Position numbers and translations under genes: made by a program
In this document: positions 15,001 through 30,000 of the stretch, piece by piece
Numbering within the stretch: position 1 is the stretch's first letter
How the letters are laid out: each line of letters starts with the position of its first letter
The notes under the pieces: generated by a model
The model's database searches: none
The model's input: only the letters and a program-made list of their open reading frames with translations
Told to the model about the DNA's origin: nothing
From: Lepturacanthus savala
Lineage: Eukaryota > Chordata > Actinopteri > Scombriformes > Trichiuridae
Direction of reading: 5' to 3'
NCBI GenBank assembly: GCA_030544235.1
Contig: CM060464.1
Location: 37,213,884 to 37,277,883, forward strand
Length of the DNA stretch: 64,000 nucleotides

Positions 15001-18000
15001 GACTTTAGAAGAATAAACTAGACTTTAGAAGAATAAACTAGACTTCAGAAGTAGAAATTAGACTTTAGAAGAATAAATTAGACTTTAGAAGAATAAACTA
15101 GACTTTAGAACGATAAACTAGACTTTAGAAGTAGAAACTAGACTTTAGAAGTAGAAACTAGACTTTAGAAGAATAAAGTAGACTTTAGAAGTAGAAACTA
15201 GACTTTAGAAGTAGAAACTAGACTTTAGAAGTAGAAACTAGACTTTAGAAGTATAAAGTAGACTTTAGAAGAATAAACTAGACTTTAGAAGAATAAACTA
15301 GACTTCAGAAGAATAAACTAGACTTTAGAAGAATAAACTAGACTTCAGAAGTAGAAACTAGACTTTAGAAGTAGAAACTATACTTTAGAAGTAGAAACTA
15401 GACTTTAGAAGAATAAACTAGACTTTAGAAGAATAAACTAGACTTTAGAAGAATAAACTAGACTTCAGAAGTAGAAACTAGACTTTAGTAGTAGAAACTA
15501 GACTTTAGAAGACTAAACTAGACTTTAGAAGAATAAACTAGACTTTAGAAGAATAAACTAGACTTTAGAAGAGTAAACTAGACTTTAGAAGTAGAAACTA
15601 GACTTCAGAAGAATAAGCTAGACTTTAGAATTAGAAACTAGACTTTAGAAGAATAAGCTAGACTTTAGAAGTTGAAACTAGACTTTAGAAGAATAAATTA
15701 AACTTTAGAAGAATAAAGTAGACTTTAGAAGACTAAACTAGACTTTAGAAGAATAAACTAGACTTTAGAAGTAGAAACTAGACGTTAGAAGAATAAATTA
15801 GACTTTAGAAGAGTAAACTCGAGTTTAGTAGCAGAAACTAGACTTTAGAAGAGTAAACTAGACTTTAGAAGTAGAAACTAGACTTTAGAAGAATAAACTA
15901 GAGTTTAGTAGTAGAAACTAGACTTTAGAAGAATAAACTAGACTTTAGAACAATAAACTAGACTTTAGAACAATAAACTAGACTTTAGAAGACTAAACTA
16001 GACTTTAGAAGTAGAAACTAGACTTTAGAAGAATAAACTAGAGTTTAGTAGTAGAAACTAGACTTTAGAAGAATAAACTAGAGTTCAAAATTAGAAACTA
16101 GACTTTAGAAGAATAAACTAGACTTTAGAAGAATAAAGTAGACTTTAGAAGAGTAGAGTTTAGTAGTAGAAACTAGACTTTAGAAGTTGAAACTAGACTT
16201 TAGAAGAATAAATTAGACTTTAGAAGAATAAAGTAGACTTTAGAAGTGTAAACTAGAGTTTAGTAGTAGAAACTAGTCTTTAGAAGAATAAACTAGACTT
16301 TAGAAGAATAAACTAGAGTTTAGTGGTAGAAACTAGACTTTAGAAGAATAAACTAGACTTTTGCAGTAGAAACTAGACTTTAGAAGAATAAACTAGACTT
16401 CAGAAGTAGAAATTAGACTTTAGAAGAATAAACTAGACTTTAGAACGATAAACTAAACTTCAGAAGTAGAAATTAGACTTTAGAAGAATAAACTAGACTT
16501 TAGAAGAATAAACTAGACTTTAGAAGAATAAACTAGACTTCAGAAGTAGAAATTAGACTTTAGAAGAATAAACTAGAGTTTAGTAGTAGAAACTAGACTT
16601 TAGAAGAATAAACTAGACTTTAGAAGAATAAACTAGAGTTTAGTGGTAGAAACTAGACTTTAGAAGAATTAACGACTTTAGAAGAATAAACTAGACTTCA
16701 GAAGTAGAAATTAGACTTTAGAAGAATAAATTAGACTTTAGAAGAATAAACTAGACTTTAGAACGATAAACTAGACTTTAGAAGTAGAAACTAGACTTTA
16801 GAAGTAGAAACTAGACTTTAGAAGAATAAAGTAGACTTTAGAAGTAGAAACTAGACTTTAGAAGTAGAAACTAGACTTTAGAAGTAGAAACTAGACTTTA
16901 GAAGAATAAACTAGACTTTAGAAGAATAAACTAGACTTTAGAAGAATAAACTAGACTTTAGAAGAATAAACTAGAGTGTAGTAGTAGAAACTAGACTTTA
17001 GAAGAATAAACTAGAGTTTAGTAGTAGAAACTAGTCTTTAGAAGAATAAACTAGACTTTAGAAGAATAAACTAGAGTTTAGTGGTAGAAACTAGACTTTA
17101 GAAGAATAAACTAGACTTTGAAGAATAAACTAGACTTTAGAAGAATAAACTTGACTTTAGAAGAATATACTAGAGTTTAGTAGTAGAACTAGACTTTAGA
17201 AGAATAAACTAGACTTTTGCAGTAGAAACTAGACTTTAGAAGAATAAACTAGACTTCAGAAGTAGAAATTAGACTTTAGAAGAATAAACTAGACTTTAGA
17301 ACGATAAACTAAACTTCAGAAGTAGAAATTAGACTTTAGAAGAATAAACTAGACTTTAGAAGAATAAACTAGACTTTAGAAGAATAAACTAGACTTCAGA
17401 AGTAGAAATTAGACTTTAGAAGAATAAACTAGAGTTTAGTAGTAGAAACTAGACTTTAGAAGAATAAACTAGACTTTAGAAGAATAAACTAGAGTTTAGT
17501 GGTAGAAACTAGACTTTAGAAGAATTAACGACTTTAGAAGAATAAACTAGACTTCAGAAGTAGAAATTAGACTTTAGAAGAATAAATTAGACTTTAGAAG
17601 AATAAACTAGACTTTAGAACGATAAACTAGACTTTAGAAGTAGAAACTAGACTTTAGAAGTAGAAACTAGACTTTAGAAGAATAAAGTAGACTTTAGAAG
17701 TAGAAACTAGACTTTAGAAGTAGAAACTAGACTTTAGAAGTAGAAACTAGACTTTAGAAGAATAAACTAGACTTTAGAAGAATAAACTAGACTTTAGAAG
17801 AATAAACTAGACTTTAGAAGACTAAATTAAACTTTAGAAGAATAAAGTAGACTTTAGAAGACTAAACTAGACTTTAGAAGAATAAACTAGACTTTAGAAC
17901 AATAAACTAGACTTTAGAACAATAAACTAGACTTTAGAAGACTAAACTAGACTTTAGAAGTAGAAACTAGACTTTAGAAGAATAAACTAGAGTTTAGTAG

Positions 18001-21000
18001 TAGAAACTAGACTTTAGAAGAATAAACTAGAGTTCAAAATTAGAAACTAGACTTTAGAAGAATAAACTAGACTTTAGAAGAATAAAGTAGACTTTAGAAG
18101 AGTAGAGTTTAGTAGTAGAAACTAGACTTTAGAAGTTGAAACTAGACTTTAGAAGAATAAATTAGACTTTAGAAGAATAAAGTAGACTTTAGAAGTGTAA
18201 ACTAGAGTTTAGTAGTAGAAACTAGTCTTTAGAAGAATAAACTAGACTTTAGAAGAATAAACTAGAGTTTAGTGGTAGAAACTAGACTTTAGAAGAATAA
18301 ACTAGACTTTTGCAGTAGAAACTAGACTTTAGAAGAATAAACTAGACTTCAGAAGTAGAAATTAGACTTTAGAAGAATAAACTAGACTTTAGAACGATAA
18401 ACTAAACTTCAGAAGTAGAAATTAGACTTTAGCAGAATAAACTAGACTTCAGAAGAATAAACTAGACTTTAGAAGAATAAACTAGACTTCAGAAGTAGAA
18501 ATTAGACTTTAGAAGAATAAACTAGAGTTTAGTAGTAGAAACTAGACTTTAGAAGAATAAACTAGACTTTAGAAGAATAAACTAGAGTTTAGTGGTAGAA
18601 ACTAGACTTTAGAAGAATTAACGACTTTAGAAGAATAAACTAGACTTCAGAAGTAGAAATTAGACTTTAGAAGAATAAATTAGACTTTAGAAGAATAAAC
18701 TAGACTTTAGAACGATAAACTAGACTTTAGAAGTAGAAACTAGACTTTAGAAGTAGAAACTAGACTTTAGAAGAATAAAGTAGACTTTAGAAGTAGAAAC
18801 TAGACTTTAGAAGTAGAAACTAGACTTTAGAAGTAGAAACTAGACTTTAGAAGAATAAACTAGACTTTAGAAGAATAAACTAGACTTTAGAAGAATAAAC
18901 TAGAGTGTAGTAGTAGAAACTAGACTTTAGAAGAATAAACTAGAGTTTAGTAGTAGAAACTAGTCTTTAGAAGAATAAACTAGACTTTAGAAGAATAAAC
19001 TAGAGTTTAGTGGTAGAAACTAGACTTTAGAAGAATAAACTAGACTTTGAAGAATAAACTAGACTTTAGAAGAATAAACTTGACTTTAGAAGAATATACT
19101 AGAGTTTAGTAGTAGAACTAGACTTTAGAAGAATAAACTAGATTTTTGCAGTAGAAACTAGACTTTAGAAGAATAAACTAGACTTCAGAAGTAGAAATTA
19201 GACTTTAGAAGAATAAACTAGACTTTAGAACGATAAACTAAACTTCAGAAGTAGAAATTAGACTTTAGAAGAATAAACTAGACTTTAGAAGAATAAACTA
19301 GACTTTAGAAGAATAAACTAGACTTCAGAAGTAGAAATTAGACTTTAGAAGAATAAACTAGAGTTTAGTAGTAGAAACTAGACTTTAGAAGAATAAACTA
19401 GACTTTAGAAGAATAAACTAGAGTTTAGTGGTAGAAACTAGACTTTAGAAGAATTAACGACTTTAGAAGAATAAACTAGACTTCAGAAGTAGAAATTAGA
19501 CTTTAGAAGAATGAATTAGACTTTAGAAGAATAAACTAGACTTTAGAACGATAAACTAGACTTTAGAAGTAGAAACTAGACTTTAGAAGTAGAAACTAGA
19601 CTTTAGAAGAATAAAGTAGACTTTAGAAGTAGAAACTAGACTTTAGAAGTAGAAACTAGACTTTAGAAGTAGAAACTAGACTTTAGAAGAATAAACTAGA
19701 CTTTAGAAGAATAAACTAGACTTTAGAAGAATAAACTAGACTTTAGAAGAATAAACTAGAGTGTAGTAGTAGAAACTAGACTTTAGAAGAATAAACTAGA
19801 CTTTAGAAGACTAAATTAAACTTTAGAAGAATAAAGTAGACTTTAGAAGACTAAACTAGACTTTAGAAGAATAAACTAGACTTTAGAACAATAAACTAGA
19901 CTTTAGAACAATAAACTAGACTTTAGAAGACTAAACTAGACTTTAGAAGTAGAAACTAGACTTTAGAAGAATAAACTAGAGTTTAGTAGTAGAAACTAGA
20001 CTTTAGAAGAATAAACTAGAGTTCAAAATTAGAAACTAGACTTTAGAAGAATAAACTAGACTTTAGAAGAATAAAGTAGACTTTAGAAGAGTAGAGTTTA
20101 GTAGTAGAAACTAGACTTTAGAAGTTGAAACTAGACTTTAGAAGAATAAATTAGACTTTAGAAGAATAAAGTAGACTTTAGAAGTGTAAACTAGAGTTTA
20201 GTAGTAGAAACTAGTCTTTAGAAGAATAAACTAGACTTTAGAAGAATAAACTAGAGTTTAGTGGTAGAAACTAGACTTTAGAAGAATAAACTAGACTTTT
20301 GCAGTAGAAACTAGACTTTAGAAGAATAAACTAGACTTCAGAAGTAGAAATTAGACTTTAGAAGAATAAACTAGACTTTAGAACGATAAACTAAACTTCA
20401 GAAGTAGAAATTAGACTTTAGAAGAATAAACTAGACTTTAGAAGAATAAACTAGACTTTAGAAGAATAAACTAGACTTCAGAAGTAGAAATTAGACTTTA
20501 GAAGAATAAACTAGAGTTTAGTAGTAGAAACTAGACTTTAGAAGAATAAACTAGACTTTAGAAGAATAAACTAGAGTTTAGTGGTAGAAACTAGACTTTA
20601 GAAGAATTAACGACTTTAGAAGAATAAACTAGACTTCAGAAGTAGAAATTAGACTTTAGAAGAATAAATTAGACTTTAGAAGAATAAACTAGACTTTAGA
20701 ACGATAAACTAGACTTTAGAAGTAGAAACTAGACTTTAGAAGTAGAAACTAGACTTTAGAAGAATAAAGTAGACTTTAGAAGTAGAAACTAGACTTTAGA
20801 AGTAGAAACTAGACTTTAGAAGAATAAACTAGACTTTAGAAGAATAAACTAGACTTTAGAAGAATAAACTAGACTTTAGAAGAATAAACTAGAGTGTAGT
20901 AGTAGAAACTAGACTTTAGAAGAATAAACTAGAGTTTAGTAGTAGAAACTAGTCTTTAGAAGAATAAACTAGACTTTAGAAGAATAAACTAGAGTTTAGT

Positions 21001-24000
21001 GGTAGAAACTAGACTTTAGAAGAATAAACTAGACTTTGAAGAATAAACTAGACTTTAGAAGAATAAACTTGACTTTAGAAGAATATACTAGAGTTTAGTA
21101 GTAGAACTAGACTTTAGAAGAATAAACTAGACTTTTGCAGTAGAAACTAGACTTTAGAAGAATAAACTAGACTTCAGAAGTAGAAATTAGACTTTAGAAG
21201 AATAAACTAGACTTTAGAACGATAAACTAAACTTCAGAAGTAGAAATTAGACTTTAGAAGAATAAACTAGACTTTAGAAGAATAAACTAGACTTTAGAAG
21301 AATAAACTAGACTTCAGAAGTAGAAATTAGACTTTAGAAGAATAAACTAGAGTTTAGTAGTAGAAACTAGACTTTAGAAGAATAAACTAGACTTTAGAAG
21401 AATAAACTAGAGTTTAGTGGTAGAAACTAGACTTTAGAAGAATTAACGACTTTAGAAGAATAAACTAGACTTCAGAAGTAGAAATTAGACTTTAGAAGAA
21501 TAAATTAGACTTTAGAAGAATAAACTAGACTTTAGAACGATAAACTAGACTTTAGAAGTAGAAACTAGACTTTAGAAGTAGAAACTAGACTTTAGAAGAA
21601 TAAAGTAGACTTTAGAAGTAGAAACTAGACTTTAGAAGTAGAAACTAGACTTTAGAAGTAGAAACTAGACTTTAGAAGAATAAACTAGACTTTAGAAGAA
21701 TAAACTAGACTTTAGAAGAATAAACTAGACTTTAGAAGACTAAATTAAACTTTAGAAGAATAAAGTAGACTTTAGAAGACTAAACTAGACTTTAGAAGAA
21801 TAAACTAGACTTTAGAACAATAAACTAGACTTTAGAACAATAAACTAGACTTTAGAAGACTAAACTAGACTTTAGAAGTAGAAACTAGACTTTAGAAGAA
21901 TAAACTAGAGTTTAGTAGTAGAAACTAGACTTTAGAAGAATAAACTAGAGTTCAAAATTAGAAACTAGACTTTAGAAGAATAAACTAGACTTTAGAAGAA
22001 TAAAGTAGACTTTAGAAGAGTAGAGTTTAGTAGTAGAAACTAGACTTTAGAAGTTGAAACTAGACTTTAGAAGAATAAATTAGACTTTAGAAGAATAAAG
22101 TAGACTTTAGAAGTGTAAACTAGAGTTTAGTAGTAGAAACTAGTCTTTAGAAGAATAAACTAGACTTTAGAAGAATAAACTAGAGTTTAGTGGTAGAAAC
22201 TAGACTTTAGAAGAATAAACTAGACTTTTGCAGTAGAAACTAGACTTTAGAAGAATAAACTAGACTTCAGAAGTAGAAATTAGACTTTAGAAGAATAAAC
22301 TAGACTTTAGAACGATAAACTAAACTTCAGAAGTAGAAATTAGACTTTAGCAGAATAAACTAGACTTCAGAAGAATAAACTAGACTTTAGAAGAATAAAC
22401 TAGACTTCAGAAGTAGAAATTAGACTTTAGAAGAATAAACTAGAGTTTAGTAGTAGAAACTAGACTTTAGAAGAATAAACTAGACTTTAGAAGAATAAAC
22501 TAGAGTTTAGTGGTAGAAACTAGACTTTAGAAGAATTAACGACTTTAGAAGAATAAACTAGACTTCAGAAGTAGAAATTAGACTTTAGAAGAATAAATTA
22601 GACTTTAGAAGAATAAACTAGACTTTAGAACGATAAACTAGACTTTAGAAGTAGAAACTAGACTTTAGAAGTAGAAACTAGACTTTAGAAGAATAAAGTA
22701 GACTTTAGAAGTAGAAACTAGACTTTAGAAGTAGAAACTAGACTTTAGAAGTAGAAACTAGACTTTAGAAGAATAAACTAGACTTTAGAAGAATAAACTA
22801 GACTTTAGAAGAATAAACTAGAGTGTAGTAGTAGAAACTAGACTTTAGAAGAATAAACTAGAGTTTAGTAGTAGAAACTAGTCTTTAGAAGAATAAACTA
22901 GACTTTAGAAGAATAAACTAGAGTTTAGTGGTAGAAACTAGACTTTAGAAGAATAAACTAGACTTTGAAGAATAAACTAGACTTTAGAAGAATAAACTTG
23001 ACTTTAGAAGAATATACTAGAGTTTAGTAGTAGAACTAGACTTTAGAAGAATAAACTAGATTTTTGCAGTAGAAACTAGACTTTAGAAGAATAAACTAGA
23101 CTTCAGAAGTAGAAATTAGACTTTAGAAGAATAAACTAGACTTTAGAACGATAAACTAAACTTCAGAAGTAGAAATTAGACTTTAGAAGAATAAACTAGA
23201 CTTTAGAAGAATAAACTAGACTTTAGAAGAATAAACTAGACTTCAGAAGTAGAAATTAGACTTTAGAAGAATAAACTAGAGTTTAGTAGTAGAAACTAGA
23301 CTTTAGAAGAATAAACTAGACTTTAGAAGAATAAACTAGAGTTTAGTGGTAGAAACTAGACTTTAGAAGAATTAACGACTTTAGAAGAATAAACTAGACT
23401 TCAGAAGTAGAAATTAGACTTTAGAAGAATGAATTAGACTTTAGAAGAATAAACTAGACTTTAGAACGATAAACTAGACTTTAGAAGTAGAAACTAGACT
23501 TTAGAAGTAGAAACTAGACTTTAGAAGAATAAAGTAGACTTTAGAAGTAGAAACTAGACTTTAGAAGTAGAAACTAGACTTTAGAAGTAGAAACTAGACT
23601 TTAGAAGAATAAACTAGACTTTAGAAGAATAAACTAGACTTTAGAAGAATAAACTAGACTTTAGAAGAATAAACTAGAGTGTAGTAGTAGAAACTAGACT
23701 TTAGAAGAATAAACTAGACTTTAGAAGACTAAATTAAACTTTAGAAGAATAAAGTAGACTTTAGAAGACTAAACTAGACTTTAGAAGAATAAACTAGACT
23801 TTAGAACAATAAACTAGACTTTAGAACAATAAACTAGACTTTAGAAGACTAAACTAGACTTTAGAAGTAGAAACTAGACTTTAGAAGAATAAACTAGAGT
23901 TTAGTAGTAGAAACTAGACTTTAGAAGAATAAACTAGAGTTCAAAATTAGAAACTAGACTTTAGAAGAATAAACTAGACTTTAGAAGAATAAAGTAGACT

Positions 24001-27000
24001 TTAGAAGAGTAGAGTTTAGTAGTAGAAACTAGACTTTAGAAGTTGAAACTAGACTTTAGAAGAATAAATTAGACTTTAGAAGAATAAAGTAGACTTTAGA
24101 AGTGTAAACTAGAGTTTAGTAGTAGAAACTAGTCTTTAGAAGAATAAACTAGACTTTAGAAGAATAAACTAGAGTTTAGTGGTAGAAACTAGACTTTAGA
24201 AGAATAAACTAGACTTTGAAGAATAAACTAGACTTTAGAAGAATAAACTTGACTTTAGAAGAATATACTAGAGTTTAGTAGTAGAACTAGACTTTAGAAG
24301 AATAAACTAGACTTTTGCAGTAGAAACTAGACTTTAGAAGAATAAACTAGACTTTAGAAGAATAAACTAGACTTTAGAAGAATAAACTAGACTTCAGAAG
24401 TAGAAATTAGACTTTAGAAGAATAAACTAGAGTTTAGTAGTAGAAACTAGACTTTAGAAGAATAAACTAGACTTTAGAAGAATAAACTAGAGTTTAGTGG
24501 TAGAAACTAGACTTTAGAAGAATTAACGACTTTAGAAGAATAAACTAGACTTCAGAAGTAGAAATTAGACTTTAGAAGAATAAATTAGACTTTAGAAGAA
24601 TAAACTAGACTTTAGAACGATAAACTAGACTTTAGAAGTAGAAACTAGACTTTAGAAGTAGAAACTAGACTTTAGAAGAATAAAGTAGACTTTAGAAGTA
24701 GAAACTAGACTTTAGAAGTAGAAACTAGACTTTAGAAGTAGAAACTAGACTTTAGAAGAATAAACTAGAGTGTAGTAGTAGAAACTAGACTTTAGAAGAA
24801 TAAACTAGACTTTAGAAGACTAAACTAGACTTTAGAAGAATAAACTAGAGTTTAGTAGCAGAAACTAGACTTTAGAAGAGTAAAATAGACTTTAGAAGTA
24901 GAAACTAGACTTTAGAAGAATAAACTAGACTTTAGAAGAATAAAGTAGACTTTAGAAGTAGAAACTAGACTTTAGAAGAATAAACTAGACTTTAGAAGAA
25001 TAAACTAGAGTTTAGAATTAGAAACTAGACTTTAGAAGAATAAGCTAGACTTTAGAAGTTGAAACTAGACTTTAGAAGACTAAATTAAACTTTAGAAGAA
25101 TAAAGTAGACTTTAGAAGACTAAACTAGACTTTAGAAGAATAAACTAGACTTTAGAAGTAGAAACTAGACTTTAGAAGAATAAACTAGAGTTTAGTAGTA
25201 GAAACTAGACTTTAGAAGAATAAACTAGAGTTCAAAATTAGAAACTAGACTTTAGAAGAATAAACTAAACTTTAGAAGAATAAAGTAGACTTTAGAAGAG
25301 TAGAGTTTAGTAGTAGAAACTAGACTTTAGAAGTTGAAACTAGACTTTAGAAGAATAAATTAGACTTTAGAAGAATAAACTAGACTTTAGAAGAATAAAC
25401 TAGAGTTTAGTGGTAGAAACTAGACTTTAGAAGAATAAACTAGACTTTGAAGAATAAACTAGACTTTAGAAGAATAAACTTGACTTTAGAAGAATATACT
25501 AGAGTTTAGTAGTAGAACTAGACTTTAGAAGAATAAACTAGACTTTTGCAGTAGAAACTAGACTTTAGAAGAATAAACTAGACTTCAGAAGTAGAAATTA
25601 GACTTTAGAAGAATAAACTAGACTTTAGAACGATAAACTAAACTTCAGAAGTAGAAATTAGACTTTAGAAGAATAAACTAGACTTTAGAAGAATAAACTA
25701 GACTTTAGAAGAATAAACTAGACTTCAGAAGTAGAAATTAGACTTTAGAAGAATAAACTAGACTTTAGAAGAATAAACTAGACTTTAGAAGAATAAACTA
25801 GAGTTTAGTGGTAGAAACTAGACTTTAGAAGAATTAACGACTTTAGAAGAATAAACTAGACTTCAGAAGTAGAAATTAGACTTTAGAAGAATAAATTAGA
25901 CTTTAGAAGAATAAACTAGACTTTAGAACGATAAACTAGACTTTAGAAGTAGAAACTAGACTTTAGAAGTAGAAACTAGACTTTAGAAGAATAAAGTAGA
26001 CTTTAGAAGTAGAAACTAGACTTTAGAAGTAGAAACTAGACTTTAGAAGTAGAAACTAGACTTTAGAAGAATAAACTAGACTTTAGAAGAATAAACTAGA
26101 CTTTAGAAGAATAAACTAGAGTGTAGTAGTAGAAACTAGACTTTAGAAGAATAAACTAGACTTTAGAAGACTAAACTAGACTTTAGAAGAATAAACTAGA
26201 GTTTAGTAGCAGAAACTAGACTTTAGAAGTTGAAACTAGACTTTAGAAGTAGAAACTAGACGTTAGAAGAATAAATTAGACTTTAGAAGAGTAAACTCGA
26301 GTTTAGTAGTAGAAACTAGACTTTAGAAGAATAAACTAGAGTTCAAAATTAGAAACTAGACTTTAGAAGAATAAACTAGACTTTAGAAGAATAAAGTAGA
26401 CTTTAGAAGAGTAAAGTAGAGTTTAGTAGTAGAAACTAGACTTTAGAAGTTGAAACTAGACTTTAGAAGAATAAATTAGACTTTAGAAGAATAAAGTAGA
26501 GTTTAGTGGTAGAAACTAGACTTTAGAAGAATAAACTAGACTTTAGAAGAATAAACTAGAGTTTAGTGGTAGAAACTAGACTTTAGAAGAATTAACGACT
26601 TTAGAAGAATAAACTAGACTTCAGAAGTAGAAATTAGACTTTAGAAGAATAAATTAGACTTTAGAAGAATAAACTAGACTTTAGAACGATAAACTAGACT
26701 TTAGAAGTAGAAACTAGACTTTAGAAGTAGAAACTAGACTTTAGAAGAATAAAGTAGACTTTAGAAGTAGAAACTAGACTTTAGAAGTAGAAACTAGACT
26801 TTAGAAGAATAAACTAGACTTTAGAAGAATAAACTAGAGTGTAGTAGTAGAAACTAGACTTTAGAAGAATAAACTAGACTTTAGTAGCAGAAACTAGACT
26901 TTAGAAGAGTAAAATAGACTTTAGAAGTAGAAACTAGACTTTAGAAGAATAAACTAGACTTTAGAAGAATAAACTAGACTTTAGAAGAATAAACTAGAGT

Positions 27001-30000
27001 TTAGAATTAGAAACTAGACTTTAGAAGAATAAGCTAGACTTTAGAAGTTGAAACTAGACTTTAGAAGAATAAATTAAACTTTAGAAGAATAAAGTAGAGT
27101 TTAGTGGTAGAAACTAGACTTTAGAAGTTGAAACTAGACTTTAGAAGAATAAATTAGACTTTAGAAGAATAAAGTAGAGTTTAGTGGTAGAAACTAGACT
27201 TTAGAAGAATAAACTAGAGTTTAGTGGTAGAAACTAGACTTTAGAAGAATAAACGACTTTAGAAGAATAAACTAGACTTCAGAAGTAGAAATTAGACTTT
27301 AGAAGAATAAATTAGACTTTAGAAGAATAAACTAGACTTTAGAACGATAAACTAGACTTTAGAAGTAGAAACTAGACTTTAGAAGTAGAAACTAGACTTT
27401 AGAAGAATAAAGTAGACTTTAGAAGTAGAAACTAGACTTTAGAAGAATAAACTAGACTTTAGAAGAATAAACTAGACTTCAGAAGTAGAAACTAGACTTT
27501 AGTAGTAGAAACTAGACTTTAGAAGAATAAACTAGACTTTAGAAGAATAAACTAAACTTTAGAAGAATAAACTAGAGTGTAGTAGTAGAAACTAGACTTT
27601 AGAAGAATAAACTAGACTTTAGAAGACTAAACTAGACTTTAGAAGTAGAAACTAGACTTTAGAAGAATAAACTAGACTTTAGAAGAATAAACTAGACTTT
27701 AGAAGAATAAACTAGAGTTTAGAATTAGAAACTAGACTTTAGAAGAATAAGCTAGACTTTAGAAGTTGAAACTAGACTTTAGAAGAATAAATTAAACTTT
27801 AGAAGAATAAAGTAGACTTTAGAAGACTAAACTAGACTTTAGAAGAATAAACTAGACTTTAGAACAATAAACTAGACTTTAGAAGACTAAACTAGACTTT
27901 AGAAGTAGAAACTAGACGTTAGAAGAATAAATTAGACTTTAGAAGAGTAAACTCGAGTTTAGTAGCAGAAACTACACTTTAGAAGAGTAAACTAGACTTT
28001 AGAAGTAGAAACTAGACTTTAGAAGAATAAACTAGAGTTTAGTAGTAGAAACTAGACTTTAGAAGAATAAACTAGAGTTCAAAATTAGAAACTAGACTTT
28101 AGAAGAATAAACTAGACTTTAGAAGAATAAACTTGACTTTAGAAGAATAAACTAGAGTTTAGTAGTAGAAACTAGAGTTTAGAAGAATTATCTAGAGTTT
28201 AGAAGAATATACTAGAGTTTAGTAGTAGAACTAGACTTTAGAAGAATAAACTAGACTTTTGCAGTAGACACTCGACTTTAGCAGTAGAAACTAGACTTTA
28301 GAAGAATAAACTAGACTTCAGAAGTAGAAATTAGACTTTAGAAGAATAAACTAGACTTTAGAACGATAAACTAAACTTCAGAAGTAGAAATTAGACTTTA
28401 GAAGAATAAACTAGACTTTAGAAGAATAAACTAGACTTCAGAAGTAGAAATTAGACTTTAGAAGAATAAATTAGACTTTAGAAGAATAAACTAGACTTTA
28501 GAACGATAAACTAGACTTTAGAAGTAGAAACTAGACTTTAGAAGTAGAAACTAGACTTTAGAAGAATAAAGTAGACTTTAGAAGTAGAAACTAGACTTTA
28601 GAAGTAGAAACTAGACTTTAGAAGTAGAAACTAGACTTTAGAAGTATAAAGTAGACTTTAGAAGAATAAACTAGACTTTAGAAGAATAAACTAGACTTCA
28701 GAAGAATAAACTAGACTTTAGAAGAATAAACTAGACTTCAGAAGTAGAAACTAGACTTTAGAAGTAGAAACTATACTTTAGAAGTAGAAACTAGACTTTA
28801 GAAGAATAAACTAGACTTTAGAAGAATAAACTAGACTTTAGAAGAATAAACTAGACTTCAGAAGTAGAAACTAGACTTTAGTAGTAGAAACTAGACTTTA
28901 GAAGACTAAACTAGACTTTAGAAGAATAAACTAGACTTTAGAAGAATAAACTAGACTTTAGAAGAGTAAACTAGACTTTAGAAGTAGAAACTAGACTTCA
29001 GAAGAATAAGCTAGACTTTAGAATTAGAAACTAGACTTTAGAAGAATAAGCTAGACTTTAGAAGTTGAAACTAGACTTTAGAAGAATAAATTAAACTTTA
29101 GAAGAATAAAGTAGACTTTAGAAGACTAAACTAGACTTTAGAAGAATAAACTAGACTTTAGAAGTAGAAACTAGACGTTAGAAGAATAAATTAGACTTTA
29201 GAAGAGTAAACTCGAGTTTAGTAGCAGAAACTAGACTTTAGAAGAGTAAACTAGACTTTAGAAGTAGAAACTAGACTTTAGAAGAATAAACTAGAGTTTA
29301 GTAGTAGAAACTAGACTTTAGAAGAATAAACTAGAGTTCAAAATTAGAAACTAGACTTTAGAAGAATAAACTAGACTTTAGAAGAATAAACTAGACTTTA
29401 GAAGAGTAAAGTAGAGTTTAGTAGTAGAAACTAGACTTTAGAAGTTGAAACTAGACTTTAGAAGAATAAATTAGACTTTAGAAGAATAAAGTAGAGTTTA
29501 GTGGTAGAAACTAGACTTTAGAAGAATAAACTAGACTTTGAAGAATAAACTAGACTGTAGAAGTAGAAACTAGACTTTAGAAGAATAAACTTGACTTTAG
29601 AAGAATAAACTAGAGTTTAGTAGTAGAAACTAGAGTTTAGAAGAATTATCTAGAGTTTAGAAGAATATACTAGAGTTTAGTAGTAGAACTAGACTTTAGA
29701 AGAATAAACTAGACTTTTGCAGTAGACACTCGACTTTAGTAGTAGAAACTAGACTTTAGAAGAATAAACTAGACTTCAGAAGTAGAAATTAGACTTTAGA
29801 AGAATAAACTAGACTTTAGAACGATAAACTAAACTTCAGAAGTAGAAATTAGACTTTAGAAGAATAAACTAGACTTTAGAAGAATAAACTAGACTTTAGA
29901 AGAATAAACTAGACTTCAGAAGTAGAAATTAGACTTTAGAAGAATAAACTAGAGTTTAGTAGTAGAAACTAGACTTTAGAAGAATAAACTAGACTTTAGA

